Positions 9,029 to 18,973 of a DNA stretch of 64,000 nucleotides are shown in pieces. The notes beneath the pieces are model-generated. The model ran no database searches. It had not been told where the DNA came from and saw nothing but the letters and a program-made list of their open reading frames with translations. The position numbers and the translations under genes are program-made. The stretch comes from Leucobacter sp. 7(1) (GTDB taxonomy: Bacteria; Actinomycetota; Actinomycetes; Actinomycetales; Microbacteriaceae): positions 1-64,000 of the forward strand of contig NZ_FUID01000023.1 of the NCBI RefSeq assembly GCF_900163635.1. The letters are read 5' to 3'. Position 1 is the first letter of the stretch. Each line of letters starts with the position of its first letter.

Positions 9029-9820
9029 ATGACCGAGAGTGTGATCCACGCCCGTCGCAACGACATTGAGTGCTGGTTGACCGACATGGACGGTGTGCTT
9101 GTCCACGAGAACCGCGCGATCCCGGGGGCCGCCGAGCTCCTGGAGTCGTGGCGCGACACGGAGACCCCGTACCTCGTCCTCACGAACAACTCGATCTTCA
9201 CGGCGCGGGATCTGAGCGCCCGGTTGAAGAGCTCCGGGATCGATGTACCCGAGGATCGCATCTGGACAAGCGCCCTCGCCACGGCAGCGTTCCTGAAACA
9301 GCAGAAGCCTGGTGGTTCAGCGTTCGTGATCGGTGAAGCCGGGATCTTGACCGCGTTGCACGACGCGGGCTATGTGATGACGGAGTCGAACCCCGACTTT
9401 GTTGTGGTGGGCGAGACGCGCAACTACTCCTTCGACGCGATCACCAAGGCGATCCGGCTGATTAGCCAGGGGGCTCGCTTCATCTCGACGAACCCGGACG
9501 CGACGGGGCCGAGCCCCGAGGGTCCGCTGCCCGCCACGGGCGCGATCAATGCGTTGATCACGAAGGCCACCGGTATGGAACCCTACATCGTGGGCAAGCC
9601 GAACCCGATGATGTTCCGCTCGGCGCTCAACAAGATCGGCGCACACTCCCACAACACGGGCATGATCGGCGACCGGATGGACACCGACATTGTCGCGGGC
9701 ATGGAGGCGGGGCTCCACACGGTGCTCGTGATGACCGGAATTGCGGACCGCAGCGAGATCGAGCGGTTCCCGTTCCGGCCGGACGAGGTGCTCGGCTCAG
9801 TGGCAGAGCTGCTGAACTAA
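9029..9820 (+). CDS. HAD-IIA family phosphatase (NagD-like)
   Basis: This 263-residue cytoplasmic protein carries the HAD catalytic motifs: WLTDMDGVL (nucleophile Asp19 and acid Asp21), LTNNS (motif II), KPNPMMF (motif III lysine) and GDRMDTD (motif IV acidic pair). The layout and the C2b cap between motifs II and III are those of NagD/AraL/PGP phosphatases, which act on nucleotide or sugar phosphates with broad specificity. The start at 9029 is supported by the -10-like box 7 bases upstream. It is divergent from pgm, so a housekeeping role in sugar-phosphate metabolism is plausible but not shown. Confidence 0.9.
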   Translation: MTESVIHARRNDIECWLTDMDGVLVHENRAIPGAAELLESWRDTETPYLVLTNNSIFTARDLSARLKSSGIDVPEDRIWTSALATAAFLKQQKPGGSAFVIGEAGILTALHDAGYVMTESNPDFVVVGETRNYSFDAITKAIRLISQGARFISTNPDATGPSPEGPLPATGAINALITKATGMEPYIVGKPNPMMFRSALNKIGAHSHNTGMIGDRMDTDIVAGMEAGLHTVLVMTGIADRSEIERFPFRPDEVLGSVAELLN

Positions 9821-9855
9821 CCCACATCGACCGGGCCCCACCACCACACTCCAAG

Positions 9856-10863
9856 CTAGGCGACCACCGCGTTGTCCGCGGTCTGCAGCACAACGTCGCT
9901 GCGCTTGTAGTGAGTCAGGATCGGGCTCGCCGTGATGCGCGTCGCCACCGAGGCAAGCCGTTGGTCCAGGCGTCGCAGCGTCTCGTGCAATTCGAGGTGA
10001 CTTTCCAGCGTGAGGAGTGCGTGCACCGTCCGGGTGCCGGGTGCTTCAGCGGCCCAGCGGGTGCGCCAGTCTTCCGCGAGCAGGGTCGCGACCTCGTCAA
10101 GCCGTGAGACGGGGGCTTCGACGGTGAGGCTCGCTTCGAGGGGGAAGCCCAGCAGCGCCGGATCGATCACCGCCCGGATGCTGAGGTAATCAGACTGCTG
10201 CAGCTGGAGCACGCGGCGCCGCGCCGTGGGCTTCGCGATGCCGACCTCTGCGGCGATTGCGTCGATGCTCAGGCGGCCGTCGATACTCAACAGCCGAACG
10301 ATCTCACGGTCGACATGGTCCGGCAGCGAGATTGGTGCTGTTCCGATGTTTCGGGACGCGAAGAGCGCTTGGGCCTCGTTTTCTCCCAATTGCTCCAGTT
10401 GCTCGGCCGAGAGAATGTTCGGGTGCCACCCGCGTACCGTGCGCCGATAGCGGCCGAGAAAGGCGAAGGAGTAGTTGGTGATCGGCTGCTCCGCGAGCTC
10501 CTGCTCGATAAATGCGGCCCGCGCGTCGCTGCGCAAGTAGCACTCGGACACCACCGCGCTCTGATCGGCGAGCGTCGCTACCCAGAGCGTCTCCGGTCGG
10601 CGCGCAAACCAACTGGCCACGCTGGCAAGGTCCGACGGCGCACACTCGAGGCGAGCGAACTGTCCGATTCCGCGGTCCGACAGCGTCGGCTGGGAGAGCG
10701 CGCGCACGTGCACGAGCCCCTGCTCCAGAAGCCGCGCTCCGCGCCGCGCCACCGTGCGCTCCTGCATTCCGGTGACCTGGGCGATTTGACGCCAAGATGC
10801 GCGCCCGTTTCGGAGCAGTGCGGCGCAGATCTCCCGATCAGCGCTGTCCAGAGGTTCGTGCAT
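9856..10863 (-). CDS. fused two-unit Lrp/AsnC family regulator (module 1)
   Basis: This 335-residue protein is twice the length of a normal Lrp/AsnC regulator. It contains two helix-turn-helix segments, DREICAALLRNGRASWRQIAQVTGMQERTVARR near the start and DREIVRLLSIDGRLSIDAIAAEVGIAKPTARRR near residue 180, each followed by an RAM-like ligand-binding region. The ATG at 10863 has GGGAAGG 6 bases upstream; an ATG two codons earlier is too close to that site. It is divergent from the amidase and polyamine-type transporter operon and is the likely regulator of it. It is a paralogue of the regulator at 27251-28228, which sits by another amidase and importer. Confidence 0.9.
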   Translation of the reverse strand: MHEPLDSADREICAALLRNGRASWRQIAQVTGMQERTVARRGARLLEQGLVHVRALSQPTLSDRGIGQFARLECAPSDLASVASWFARRPETLWVATLADQSAVVSECYLRSDARAAFIEQELAEQPITNYSFAFLGRYRRTVRGWHPNILSAEQLEQLGENEAQALFASRNIGTAPISLPDHVDREIVRLLSIDGRLSIDAIAAEVGIAKPTARRRVLQLQQSDYLSIRAVIDPALLGFPLEASLTVEAPVSRLDEVATLLAEDWRTRWAAEAPGTRTVHALLTLESHLELHETLRRLDQRLASVATRITASPILTHYKRSDVVLQTADNAVVA

Positions 10864-10934
10864 AGCCATCCTTCCCTCGTACGGGGAGCCTATCCTGCGT
10901 CGGTGTAATTTCTGGACGCTAGCGTTTGGTTGGG

Positions 10935-10963
10935 TTGACAAAGTAGCCAAAGTTGACGATCAT
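10935..10963 (+). promoter_or_regulatory. sigma70-type promoter of the amidase operon
   Basis: TTGACA (10935-10940) and GATCAT (10958-10963) are separated by 17 bases, and transcription would begin about 60 bases before the GTG at 11028. The spacer and -35 box lie within a direct repeat of GTTGAC (10934-10939 and 10952-10957), a candidate binding site for the divergent Lrp-type regulator. Confidence 0.5.
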
Positions 10964-11027
10964 GAATTCCATAATAGGCAAGTCAGGACGCAAACGTTTC
11001 TGATTTTGCTCATTCAAGGAGGAATGG

Positions 11028-12494
11028 GTGACCGATTTGGACATGGACCTGTGCCGCGCCAGTGCGCGCGACCAGCTTGCCGCGATGCGGCGGGGCACGC
11101 TCTCAGCCGTCGAGCTGCTCCGCGAGACGCGAAGTCGCTACGACGAGGTGAACCCCCGGATCAATGCGGTGGTCACGACGGACTTCGCTGCGGCGGAACT
11201 CGCTGCCGCGAACTCGGACCGTCGGCGCGCGGCCGGACAGGCCCCGCGCCCGCTCGAGGGGCTGCCCGTCGCGGTGAAGGATCTGGAAGAAACTGCCGGA
11301 ATGCGGACGACCTTTGGGTCGGCGCTGCACGCCGATTTCGTGCCCAGCCAGGACAGCCTGGTGGTCGAGCGGCTCCGTGCCGCGGGCGCTGTCATCTACG
11401 GGAAGACCAACACCCCCGAGTTCGGCACCGGATCACACACCTTTAACCGAGTTTTCGGCACCACAACAAACCCGTACGCCCCGGCCCATAGCGCGGGTGG
11501 CTCGAGCGGCGGCGCCGCTGCGGCGCTTGCCGCCGGGCTCGCCTCGGTTGCAGACGGCTCAGACATGGGCGGGTCACTCCGGAACCCAGCCTCATTCTGC
11601 AACGTCGTCGGGCTGCGCCCGTCCGCGGGACGTGTGCCGAACTGGCCCACGCGGGACGCCTGGGACACGCTCGCCACGAACGGGCCGATGGCACGCACTG
11701 TCGGCGACGCGGCACTCCTGCTCTCGGTGCTTTCGCCCGGTACGGAGCGCACCCCGATCAGTTTCCCCGCGCCCACGTCCGCCGAGATCGCACCACTCGA
11801 CGCACCCCTTCGCGTGGGGTGGAGCCGCACGCTTGACGGCCTCGACATCGCGCCCGCGGTCACTCAGGTACTCGAAGACGCCGGACTGCCAACGTTGCAG
11901 GTCCTGGGCCATCACGTCACCGATACGGAGCCGGAGCTCGCCGCCGCAGACAGGGTCTTCCGTGTGATGCGTGGGATCGGCTTCGCCCATAACTACGCCC
12001 ACCTCCTCGACAGCCACCGCGAAGAGCTGGGTGCCGAGCTCATCGCAAACACCGAGGCAGGCATGCAGTTAGGCCTCGACGACTATCTTGAGGCCCGCGA
12101 TCAGCGCACGCGGATCTATGGCCGGATGGCCGCGCTCTTTGAACGTATCGATGTGCTTGCGGCACCCGTCGTCACTGTGCTGCCGTTCCCCGCGGAGCAG
12201 CGGTGGCCCAGTGAGATCAATGGCGTGCCCCAGCAGGACTACCTCGAGTGGATGCGGGCCAGCTGGCGGATCACGGTCACCGGGTTTACCGCGATCAGCG
12301 TGCCGTGCGGGTTCAGCCCGGAAGGGCTGCCCGTCGGAATCCAACTCATCGCCCCACCGCGGCACGAAGCCCGGCTCCTCGCATTGGCCGCACAATTCGA
12401 ACGCGCGCGCCCAGCCTGGCGCGAGACTCCCCGGATTTTGACGTCACCCACCCCCACACTCTCCCCCCTCGAAGAAACGGAGGCGCTTCGATGA
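11028..12494 (+). CDS. amidase signature family hydrolase (module 1)
   Basis: This 488-residue cytoplasmic amidase has the complete Ser-cisSer-Lys triad: Lys84 in VAVKD, the serine pair at 159-160 in GGSSGG, and the nucleophile Ser183 in [12 protein letters not shown]. The overall length matches stand-alone amidases such as AtzE-like or GatA-like enzymes; no gatB or gatC accompanies it, so it is not part of the tRNA amidotransferase. The start is GTG at 11028 with AAGGAGG 6 bases upstream. Its stop overlaps the start of the ATP-binding gene by ATGA, so synthesis is coupled to the importer. This strongly suggests that the enzyme acts on the imported compound. The substrate is not deducible. 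Confidence 0.9.
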   Translation: MTDLDMDLCRASARDQLAAMRRGTLSAVELLRETRSRYDEVNPRINAVVTTDFAAAELAAANSDRRRAAGQAPRPLEGLPVAVKDLEETAGMRTTFGSALHADFVPSQDSLVVERLRAAGAVIYGKTNTPEFGTGSHTFNRVFGTTTNPYAPAHSAGGSSGGAAAALAAGLASVADGSDMGGSLRNPASFCNVVGLRPSAGRVPNWPTRDAWDTLATNGPMARTVGDAALLLSVLSPGTERTPISFPAPTSAEIAPLDAPLRVGWSRTLDGLDIAPAVTQVLEDAGLPTLQVLGHHVTDTEPELAAADRVFRVMRGIGFAHNYAHLLDSHREELGAELIANTEAGMQLGLDDYLEARDQRTRIYGRMAALFERIDVLAAPVVTVLPFPAEQRWPSEINGVPQQDYLEWMRASWRITVTGFTAISVPCGFSPEGLPVGIQLIAPPRHEARLLALAAQFERARPAWRETPRILTSPTPTLSPLEETEALR

Positions 12495-13570
12495 ACACCC
12501 CTGCTGGCGCGACCCTGTCTGTCCACCAACTCACCAAGGAGTTCACCACCCCCGAGGGGACGAACTTCGTGGCCCTCGACGGGGTCAACCTCGACATCCG
12601 GCCCGGCGAATTCTTTGTGCTGCTCGGGCCATCCGGTTGCGGCAAAACCACACTGCTCCGATCCATCGCGGGGCTTGAGCAGCCCACCGAGGGCGAAATC
12701 TGGCTTGGTGAGAACCGCATCGATCAGCTTCCGCCCTACCGTCGGCGCGTCAACACGGTGTTCCAGGCGTATGCCCTCTTCCCCCATCTCACCGTGCGCG
12801 AGAACATCGCTTTCGGCCTCGAGATGGAGGGGAAGAAAGCGAAGTCGCCAGAAGTTGTGGCGCGTGTGGATGAGATGCTCTCCCTCGTCGGGCTGAGCGA
12901 GCACGGTTCCCGCAAGCCATCCCAGCTGTCGGGCGGCCAACAGCAGCGCGTGGCACTCGCCCGCGCACTCGCAAAGCAGCCCGATGTGCTGCTGCTCGAC
13001 GAACCCCTTTCTGCGCTGGATCTGAAGCTCCGACGCGAGATGCAGACCGAGCTCAAGCGCATCCAGATCGAGTCCGGCATCACCTTCGTGTTTGTCACCC
13101 ACGACCAGGAAGAGGCCATGAGCATGGGCGACCGAATCGCGGTGTTCAACCGCGGCGCGATCGCGCAGCTTGGCGAGCCCCGAGAACTGTACGCGGAACC
13201 CGCGAATCGATTCGTGGCCGAATTTATCGGGGAGATGAACTTCGTCGAGGTGTCCCCCACGGCTGAAGGGCTGCGCACCGCGGCCGGAGCGATTCTCCCG
13301 GAGCAGTCGCTCACCGCCCCGCTCACGGGTGCCGAGCCGGTGACCGTCGGGATCCGGCCGGAGCATCTCCGGGTCGCCGCAGGCGGGCCGCTCGCGGGCG
13401 AAATCGTGGCGTCCCAATACATCGGCACGGATCTCCGGCTTGGGGTTCGGGTCGGCGGTGCCGCAGACATCTGGGCGCGCGTCGACGCAAACTACGCCGG
13501 GCCGAGCCGGATCGGGGATCAGGTCGCTCTGGAGGTTCTTCCGGGAACCGCACGGGTGGTGCGGGCATGA
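12491..13570 (+). CDS. potA: polyamine-type ABC importer, ATP-binding subunit
   Basis: This 359-residue ATPase has Walker [10 protein letters not shown] at 46-54, the signature LSGGQQQR, Walker B VLLLDEP and a C-terminal TOBE region, as in PotA/FbpC/UgpC-type importers. It starts inside the amidase stop codon (ATGA) and ends overlapping the first permease in the same way. The surrounding PotB, PotC and PotD homologues place it in the spermidine/putrescine family. That family also carries other small cationic or amine compounds, so the symbol marks the family and not a proven substrate. Confidence 0.9.
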   Translation: MNTPAGATLSVHQLTKEFTTPEGTNFVALDGVNLDIRPGEFFVLLGPSGCGKTTLLRSIAGLEQPTEGEIWLGENRIDQLPPYRRRVNTVFQAYALFPHLTVRENIAFGLEMEGKKAKSPEVVARVDEMLSLVGLSEHGSRKPSQLSGGQQQRVALARALAKQPDVLLLDEPLSALDLKLRREMQTELKRIQIESGITFVFVTHDQEEAMSMGDRIAVFNRGAIAQLGEPRELYAEPANRFVAEFIGEMNFVEVSPTAEGLRTAAGAILPEQSLTAPLTGAEPVTVGIRPEHLRVAAGGPLAGEIVASQYIGTDLRLGVRVGGAADIWARVDANYAGPSRIGDQVALEVLPGTARVVRA

Positions 13571-14532
13571 GCGCGCCGACGCACCACACGGTGCCGGTCG
13601 ACCTCAAGACCGCCGAGCAGTTCCGCAAGACCCAGTGGCGCCGCCCGGGCAGTGGGTCCACGGCGCTCGCGTGGCCGGGGCTCATCCTGGGGATCGTGTT
13701 CGTCGCGATCCCCGTGCTGCTCGTGATCGGTTACTCGTTCATGAGTAAGGCCCCCGGCGGCGTCGGAGTTGCCGGGCCGATCTCCTTCGATAGTTGGAGC
13801 AAGCTGCTTTTCGAGGAGGATTTCGCGGGGAACCGGAGCTTCAACCCCCAGTACCTCACGATCTTGTGGCGCTCCGTCTGGATGGCCGCGCTCACCACTG
13901 TGCTTGCGATGCTGCTCGCAATTCCCACCGCCGTGTGGATCGCGACGCGGCCCGCACGCATGCGGAATGCACTGGTACTCGCGGTCACCATTCCGTTCTG
14001 GACCAACACACTGATCCGGACCTACGCCTGGATGATCCTGCTGAATGATCAGGGCCTCATCAACAACGGCATCTCGGCGCTCGGGCTCACCCCGTTGCCA
14101 CTGTTCCCCAGTCCCTTCGCCACCGTCGTCGGCCTGGTCTACGTGTTCGTTCCGTTCATGATCCTGCCCATTTACACAAGCGCAGCGAAGTTCGACTTCC
14201 GTCTTGCCGAGGCCGCCTATGACCTCGGGGCCACCCGGTGGCGCGTGATCACCCGCGTACTGATTCCGAGCCTTCGATCGGGAATGCTCGCGGGCAGCCT
14301 GCTCGTGTTCGTGCCCGCGCTCGGCGCCTTCATTCAGCCCATGCTGCTCGGAGGCGCGAAGCTCGACCTGATCGGCACCGTGATCCAACGGCAGTTCAAG
14401 GACTCAATGAACTGGCCCTTCGGCGCGGCGATATCCGTCGCCCTCCTGCTTCTCACACTGATCGCACTCCTGGGATTCGCGTTCGCTGCGAAACGGCTCT
14501 CGGCCCAGGGCGAGAAAGCGAGCCTGCTATGA
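13567..14532 (+). CDS. potB: polyamine-type ABC importer, permease PotB
   Basis: This inner-membrane permease of 321 residues has about six hydrophobic segments and the EAA loop [22 protein letters not shown] that contacts the ATPase. An N-terminal extension of about 35 polar residues precedes the first membrane segment. The start and stop both overlap neighbouring genes by four bases, so amidase, PotA, PotB and PotC are translationally chained. Confidence 0.9.
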   Translation: MSAPTHHTVPVDLKTAEQFRKTQWRRPGSGSTALAWPGLILGIVFVAIPVLLVIGYSFMSKAPGGVGVAGPISFDSWSKLLFEEDFAGNRSFNPQYLTILWRSVWMAALTTVLAMLLAIPTAVWIATRPARMRNALVLAVTIPFWTNTLIRTYAWMILLNDQGLINNGISALGLTPLPLFPSPFATVVGLVYVFVPFMILPIYTSAAKFDFRLAEAAYDLGATRWRVITRVLIPSLRSGMLAGSLLVFVPALGAFIQPMLLGGAKLDLIGTVIQRQFKDSMNWPFGAAISVALLLLTLIALLGFAFAAKRLSAQGEKASLL

Positions 14533-15323
14533 AACAGCGCGCGTTCAAGGCGCTCAACGCCTTCCCCGGGTTTGCCGGGATCGGAATCGCCCTGCTGCTC
14601 TTCCTGTATCTCCCCCTCATTGTCGTGATCGGGTATTCCTTCAACGCCAACAACATCGTGATGGTGTGGGACGGCTTCAGCCTCGACTGGTACACGCGGG
14701 TATTCGAGTCCGAGCCGATCCGGCGCGCGTTCATGAACTCGCTCCTGATCGCCGTGTGGTCCACAGTGCTCGTGCTCATCCTCGCGATTCTCGCCGCGGT
14801 GGGGCTTGTGGGCATGAAACGACGAGGTGCCGCGTTTGTGAACGGCCTGCTCTCTGCGCCGTTGATCCTGCCCGAGATCGTGCTCGCGATCGCGATCCTC
14901 AGCCTGTTCGCTTTCGTGAAAGTTCCGCTCGGGATCCCCGCCATGATCGTGGGCCACGCGGTTGTCGGTCTACCCTTCGCGCTGATGACGATCCGGTCGC
15001 GGCTCTCGGAGGCTGACTGGAGTCAGTTCGAAGCCGCGGCGGATCTCGGCGCGAATGAGCGCCAGATCTTCCGTCGCATCACACTGCCCATGCTGACACC
15101 CGCAATCATTTCTGGCGGCATGCTCAGCTTCATCGTGTCGATGGACAACTTCATCATGTCCTTCTTCACTGCCGGTCCCGGCTCAACTACTCTTCCGCTC
15201 TACATCTGGGGGTCTCTCCGAGTGGGCCTCACTCCGGAGATCAACGCACTCTCGACAATGATCCTGGCCGTCTCGGTACTGGTCCTGATCCTGTCGCAAG
15301 TGGTCACCCGAAAGAAAGGCTGA
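14529..15323 (+). CDS. potC: polyamine-type ABC importer, permease PotC
   Basis: This second inner-membrane permease of 264 residues has the EAA-type loop FEAAADLGANERQIFRRITLPML and about six membrane segments. The ATG at 14529 overlaps the PotB stop (ATGA). The PSMDNFIMSFFTAGPG-type segment after the loop is typical of PotC. The first binding-protein gene follows after 3 bases. Confidence 0.9.
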   Translation: MKQRAFKALNAFPGFAGIGIALLLFLYLPLIVVIGYSFNANNIVMVWDGFSLDWYTRVFESEPIRRAFMNSLLIAVWSTVLVLILAILAAVGLVGMKRRGAAFVNGLLSAPLILPEIVLAIAILSLFAFVKVPLGIPAMIVGHAVVGLPFALMTIRSRLSEADWSQFEAAADLGANERQIFRRITLPMLTPAIISGGMLSFIVSMDNFIMSFFTAGPGSTTLPLYIWGSLRVGLTPEINALSTMILAVSVLVLILSQVVTRKKG

Positions 15324-15326
15324 ACC

Positions 15327-16448
15327 ATGAATTCTGTGAAAACCGGGGCCTCGCTGCGCACCACCCTGACGGCAGCCGCCGGGGTCGCGCTCCTCCTCGG
15401 GACGAGCGCCTGCAGCGCTTCCTCGGCACCCGCGGATTCCCCATCGGATACGGCCGGAGCTTTCCCGGAGTCCGGATCGGGCGAACTGAACTACTTCAAC
15501 TTCACCAATCTGATCGATCCCGAGGTGCTTGAGAAGTTCACCGAAGACACCGGCATCACGGTCAACGTCGACACGTTCTCGTCTGCCGAGGAGATGGTCG
15601 CGAAGGTAAAAACAGGCTCGGCGACGTACGACGTCATCACCTTGACCGACTTCGTCTCAGAAGACTTAATCGCGAGCGGTGAAGTCATGCAGATCGACGC
15701 GACCGCCTGGCCCAACGGCGGGAACATCGAAGACGACGCCCTCGATCCCTACTACGACGAGGGCCGCAAATACACAATCCCGTTTAGCGAGGTGTACAAC
15801 GGCATCGGCGTGAATACCGCCGAGGTCACCGAACCTGTCACGAGCTGGGCCGACTTCTTCGCTGCCCCTGCCTCCGCCCGCGGCAGCATCGGTATGCACG
15901 ACGATCAGACCTTCATTATCGATGGAGCACTCCTCGCGACCGGTGGCGAGCCCTGCACGAGCGATGGGGAGGCATACCAACGCGCCTATGACCTGCTCGA
16001 ATCTTTTAAACCCAACATCAAGATCATCAGCTCCGACGGCACCATCGACCGCCTCGCGGGCGAAGAGACCACGCTGTCGACAATGTGGAACGGATCGTTC
16101 ACCCGTGCTCAGGCGCAGAACCCCGACCTTGCGTACGTGTTCCCGACCGAGGGCTACCTCTCCGGTGGGAACAGCCTCGCGATCTTGGAAAACGCGCAGA
16201 ACCCCGACAACGCAAAGATCTTCCTGAACTGGATGCTCGACCCCGCCAACGCGGCACTGAACGCGAACTGGATCAAGTACTACGTGCCGCTCAAAGGCAT
16301 CGAAGCCGAACTCGACAAGCTCGATGCCGAGGGGGCTGCCGTCATCGTTCCTACAGCCGAGGAGAAAGCTCGCGGCACGGTCCAGGTCCCCTGCTCCGCC
16401 GACGTCAAGGAGCAGTACGACAAGCTCTGGACGATGTTCAAGGGCTAA
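15327..16448 (+). CDS. potD: PotD-like extracytoplasmic binding lipoprotein, copy 1
   Basis: This is a secreted solute-binding protein of 373 residues with a lipoprotein signal: a hydrophobic stretch followed by the lipobox LLGTSAC, with the lipidated cysteine near residue 29. The mature part follows the PotD/PotF pattern (LNYFNFTNLIDPEVLEKFTEDTGITVNVD, ATYDVI, STMWNGSF). It captures the ligand for PotB/PotC. AAAGG lies upstream of the ATG. The protein ends with KEQYDKLWTMFKG, a tail shared with the next gene, so both probably present ligand to the same permease. Ligand residues could not be assigned with confidence. Confidence 0.9.
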   Translation: MNSVKTGASLRTTLTAAAGVALLLGTSACSASSAPADSPSDTAGAFPESGSGELNYFNFTNLIDPEVLEKFTEDTGITVNVDTFSSAEEMVAKVKTGSATYDVITLTDFVSEDLIASGEVMQIDATAWPNGGNIEDDALDPYYDEGRKYTIPFSEVYNGIGVNTAEVTEPVTSWADFFAAPASARGSIGMHDDQTFIIDGALLATGGEPCTSDGEAYQRAYDLLESFKPNIKIISSDGTIDRLAGEETTLSTMWNGSFTRAQAQNPDLAYVFPTEGYLSGGNSLAILENAQNPDNAKIFLNWMLDPANAALNANWIKYYVPLKGIEAELDKLDAEGAAVIVPTAEEKARGTVQVPCSADVKEQYDKLWTMFKG

Positions 16449-16460
16449 CCGCTCGGCGTA

Positions 16461-16480
16461 CTGGGGCCGCAGGGCCCCAG
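16461..16480 (+). terminator. GC-rich hairpin between the two PotD genes
   Basis: CTGGGGCC (16461-16468) pairs perfectly with GGCCCCAG (16473-16480) over a 4-base loop, 12 bases after the first PotD stop. There is no T-run, so it may act as an attenuator or protect the upstream mRNA end rather than terminate fully. Confidence 0.4.
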
Positions 16481-16556
16481 CACGCAACTCCCGTCTTCTC
16501 TCACAGTCTGACCCGCAGTATTCCCTCCCTCATGTTTGTCGCACGAAAGGTTTCTC

Positions 16557-17681
16557 ATGTTGTTCTCACACACTCGCGCACCGTTGCGCGTCACCCTCAC
16601 CGCAGCAGCTGGCATCGCCCTCCTCGTGGGAGCAAGCGCCTGCAGCGCGTCCACGCCCACGGACAGTTCCGGCACATCCACGGACGCCGCCGCGTTTCCC
16701 GAGTCCGGATCGGGCGAATTGAACCTCTTCAACTTCACGAACTACATCAACCCTGATGCGCTCACGAAGTTCACCGAGGACACGGGCATCACGGTCAACG
16801 TGGACACATTCTCGTCCGCCGAGGAGATGGTCGCAAAGGTGAAGACCGGATCCGCTACGTATGACGTGGTATCGGTGTCCGACTACGTGACCGAGGACCT
16901 CATTGCCAGCGGCCAGTTGCTTGAGATTGACGCCACCTCGTTCCCCAATGGGGGCAACATTGCAGAGGCCTTCGTGAATTCCTACTTCGACGAGGGACGC
17001 AAGTACACCACCCCGTACGCGGTGGTATACCAGGGGATCGGAGTCAACACTGACGCCGTGTCCGCCCCCGTCACGTCCTGGAAAGACTACTTCTCAGTGC
17101 CCGCGGGGTCCGAGGGCAAGATCAATCTGCATGACAGCCAGACCATGGTGATTGACGCGGCGCTGATGGCGACCGGGTCCGAGGCGTGCACCAGCGACGG
17201 CGAGGCCTACCAGAAGGCCTTTGACCTGCTCGAACAGTTTAAGCCGGACATCAAAATCATCAGTTCGGACGGCACGATCGACCGTCTCGCGGGCGGTGAG
17301 ACTGTGCTCTCGACAATGTGGAACGGCTCGTTCGCCCGCGCCCAGGCGCAGAACCCGGCGCTCGAGTATGTGTTCCCCGAAGAGGGATTCATGATGGGTG
17401 CCGACAATCTCGCGATCCTCACGAACGCGAAGAACCCGGACAACGCCAAGATCTTCATGAACTGGCTCTTGGAACCAGAGAACGCGGCGCTGAACGCGGA
17501 CTTCATCAAATACACCTCCCCGATCACCGGCATCGAGGAGTTCCTGGCCGAACCGGGCGAGGGTGACGCCGCCGTCGTCATTGCCGACGCAGCCACGATG
17601 GAGCGCGCGCACGACCAGAAGCCGTGCTCCGCCGAGGTCAAAGAACAGTACGACAAGCTCTGGACGATGTTCAAGGGCTAG
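16557..17681 (+). CDS. PotD-like extracytoplasmic binding lipoprotein, copy 2
   Basis: This 374-residue paralogue of the preceding binding protein carries its own lipobox (LLVGASAC) and the same hallmark segments: ESGSGELNLFNFTNYINPDAL, EDTGITVNVDTFSSAEEMVAKVKTGSATYDVVSVSDYV, STMWNGSFARAQAQNP and the identical C-terminal KEQYDKLWTMFKG. The ATG at 16557 has AAAGG 8 bases upstream. The copies diverge most between the lipobox and residue 45 and around the hinge. Two binding proteins for one permease pair suggest a widened or split ligand range. Confidence 0.9.
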   Translation: MLFSHTRAPLRVTLTAAAGIALLVGASACSASTPTDSSGTSTDAAAFPESGSGELNLFNFTNYINPDALTKFTEDTGITVNVDTFSSAEEMVAKVKTGSATYDVVSVSDYVTEDLIASGQLLEIDATSFPNGGNIAEAFVNSYFDEGRKYTTPYAVVYQGIGVNTDAVSAPVTSWKDYFSVPAGSEGKINLHDSQTMVIDAALMATGSEACTSDGEAYQKAFDLLEQFKPDIKIISSDGTIDRLAGGETVLSTMWNGSFARAQAQNPALEYVFPEEGFMMGADNLAILTNAKNPDNAKIFMNWLLEPENAALNADFIKYTSPITGIEEFLAEPGEGDAAVVIADAATMERAHDQKPCSAEVKEQYDKLWTMFKG

Positions 17682-17691
17682 AGCGTTCGAG

Positions 17692-17732
17692 GTGGCGGCG
17701 GCCCGAGCGCGCCTCGGCGCCACCGCCGCCAC
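17692..17732 (+). terminator. GC-rich hairpin after PotD copy 2
   Basis: GTGGCGGCGG (17692-17701) is the perfect reverse complement of CCGCCGCCAC (17723-17732). It lies 10 bases after the PotD copy 2 stop and 55 bases before the CoA transferase gene, without a T-run. It may lower expression of the downstream pair relative to the importer. Confidence 0.45.
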
Positions 17733-17786
17733 GGAGGGGCCGCCCGCCCCCTCCCGACACTGTCACTTTCGATGAGAGGATTCACC

Positions 17787-18968
17787 ATGTCAGAGGGTTC
17801 GTTGGATGGTGTGGTCGTGATCGATCTCAGCCGAGCACTCGCAGGCCCGCACGCCGCGCAAATGCTCGGCGACCTCGGTGCTCGCGTCATCAAGATCGAG
17901 TCTCCCGGCAGCGGCGACGACACCCGCTCCTGGGGTCCCCCCTTCGTTACCGGAGCCGACGGCCACCCCTACTCCACCTATTTCTTGTCCTGCAACCGCA
18001 ACAAAGAATCCATCGCACTGGATCTCAAAAGCCCGGACGGACAAGACACGCTCCGCCGGTTGATCGCCCGCGCCGACGTGGTGATCGAGAACTTCCGCAC
18101 CGGAGTGATGGACCGCCTGGGCTTCAGCACCACGACGCTCGCATCGCTCAACCCTGGCCTCGTGCAGCTCTCCATCACCGGCTTCGGACACGACGGCCCC
18201 GAAAAGGATCGCGCCGGCTACGACCAGATCGTGCAGGGCGAAGCCGGGCTCATGTCACTCACTGGCCCCAGCCCCGAGAACCCTCAGCGCGTCGGCACCC
18301 CCATCGCAGATCTCCTCGGCGGTATTCACGGCGTGGTCGGCGTGCTCGCCGCGCTCGTGGAACGCGCTCGGACCGGGACCGGGCGTGTGGTCCGCACCTC
18401 GCTGCTGTCCTCGATCGTGGGCGTGCACGCCTTCCAAGGCACCCGGACCACCGTCGCGGGTCAGACCCCGCACGCGCAGGGCAACCATCACCCCTCAATC
18501 GCCCCATATGGGCTCTTCCCCTGCCGCGACGGGCAGGTGCAAATCAGCGTCGGCAGCGAACGCCTCTGGGCGGCACTGTGCGCCGAGTTCGGCCTCGACC
18601 CCGACACCGAGGGACTTGCCACCAACCCCGAACGAGTGGCGAACCATGCCCGCACCCTCGCGTTTGTCACTGCTGCCTTCGCAGACCACGACGCAGCCCC
18701 GCTCCTCGCCCGGCTTCGCGCCGCCGGAATCCCCGCCGGGAAAGTGCGCACCCTTCCCGAGGTGTACGCCTGGGATCAGGTCCAGTCCCAGGGGCTGCTC
18801 GTCGATGTCGACCATGCAGAGCTCGGCACGATCACTCTCCCTGGACCATCGATCCGGTTTTTCGACATTGATGACACCCACGAAACCGAGCGCTCCCGCA
18901 CCAGCCACACCGCCCCACCCACCCTGAACCAACACGAGGCCCAGATCCGGGCCTGGCTCGAGGACTGA
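17787..18968 (+). CDS. CaiB/BaiF-type (class III) CoA transferase
   Basis: This 393-residue cytoplasmic enzyme moves CoA between carboxylic acids through an aspartyl-CoA anhydride. The N-terminal LAGPHAAQMLGDLGARVIKIESPGSGDDTR and VIENFRTGVMDRLGF segments are family hallmarks, and the catalytic aspartate is Asp146 in RAGYDQIVQGEAG. The length fits formyl-CoA or succinyl-CoA dependent members. I chose the ATG at 17787 because GAGAGGA lies 6 bases upstream. It is separated by 5 bases from the carboxyltransferase gene. In this operon it would activate the acid released by the amidase; that role is inference. Confidence 0.9.
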   Translation: MSEGSLDGVVVIDLSRALAGPHAAQMLGDLGARVIKIESPGSGDDTRSWGPPFVTGADGHPYSTYFLSCNRNKESIALDLKSPDGQDTLRRLIARADVVIENFRTGVMDRLGFSTTTLASLNPGLVQLSITGFGHDGPEKDRAGYDQIVQGEAGLMSLTGPSPENPQRVGTPIADLLGGIHGVVGVLAALVERARTGTGRVVRTSLLSSIVGVHAFQGTRTTVAGQTPHAQGNHHPSIAPYGLFPCRDGQVQISVGSERLWAALCAEFGLDPDTEGLATNPERVANHARTLAFVTAAFADHDAAPLLARLRAAGIPAGKVRTLPEVYAWDQVQSQGLLVDVDHAELGTITLPGPSIRFFDIDDTHETERSRTSHTAPPTLNQHEAQIRAWLED

Positions 18969-18973
18969 CCACA

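Noticed and set aside
17624-18871. Open frame of 415 codons overlapping the CoA transferase in another frame
   Set aside because: It is Arg/Pro-rich, has no motif, and the CaiB frame in the same place has complete family signatures and a ribosome-binding site.
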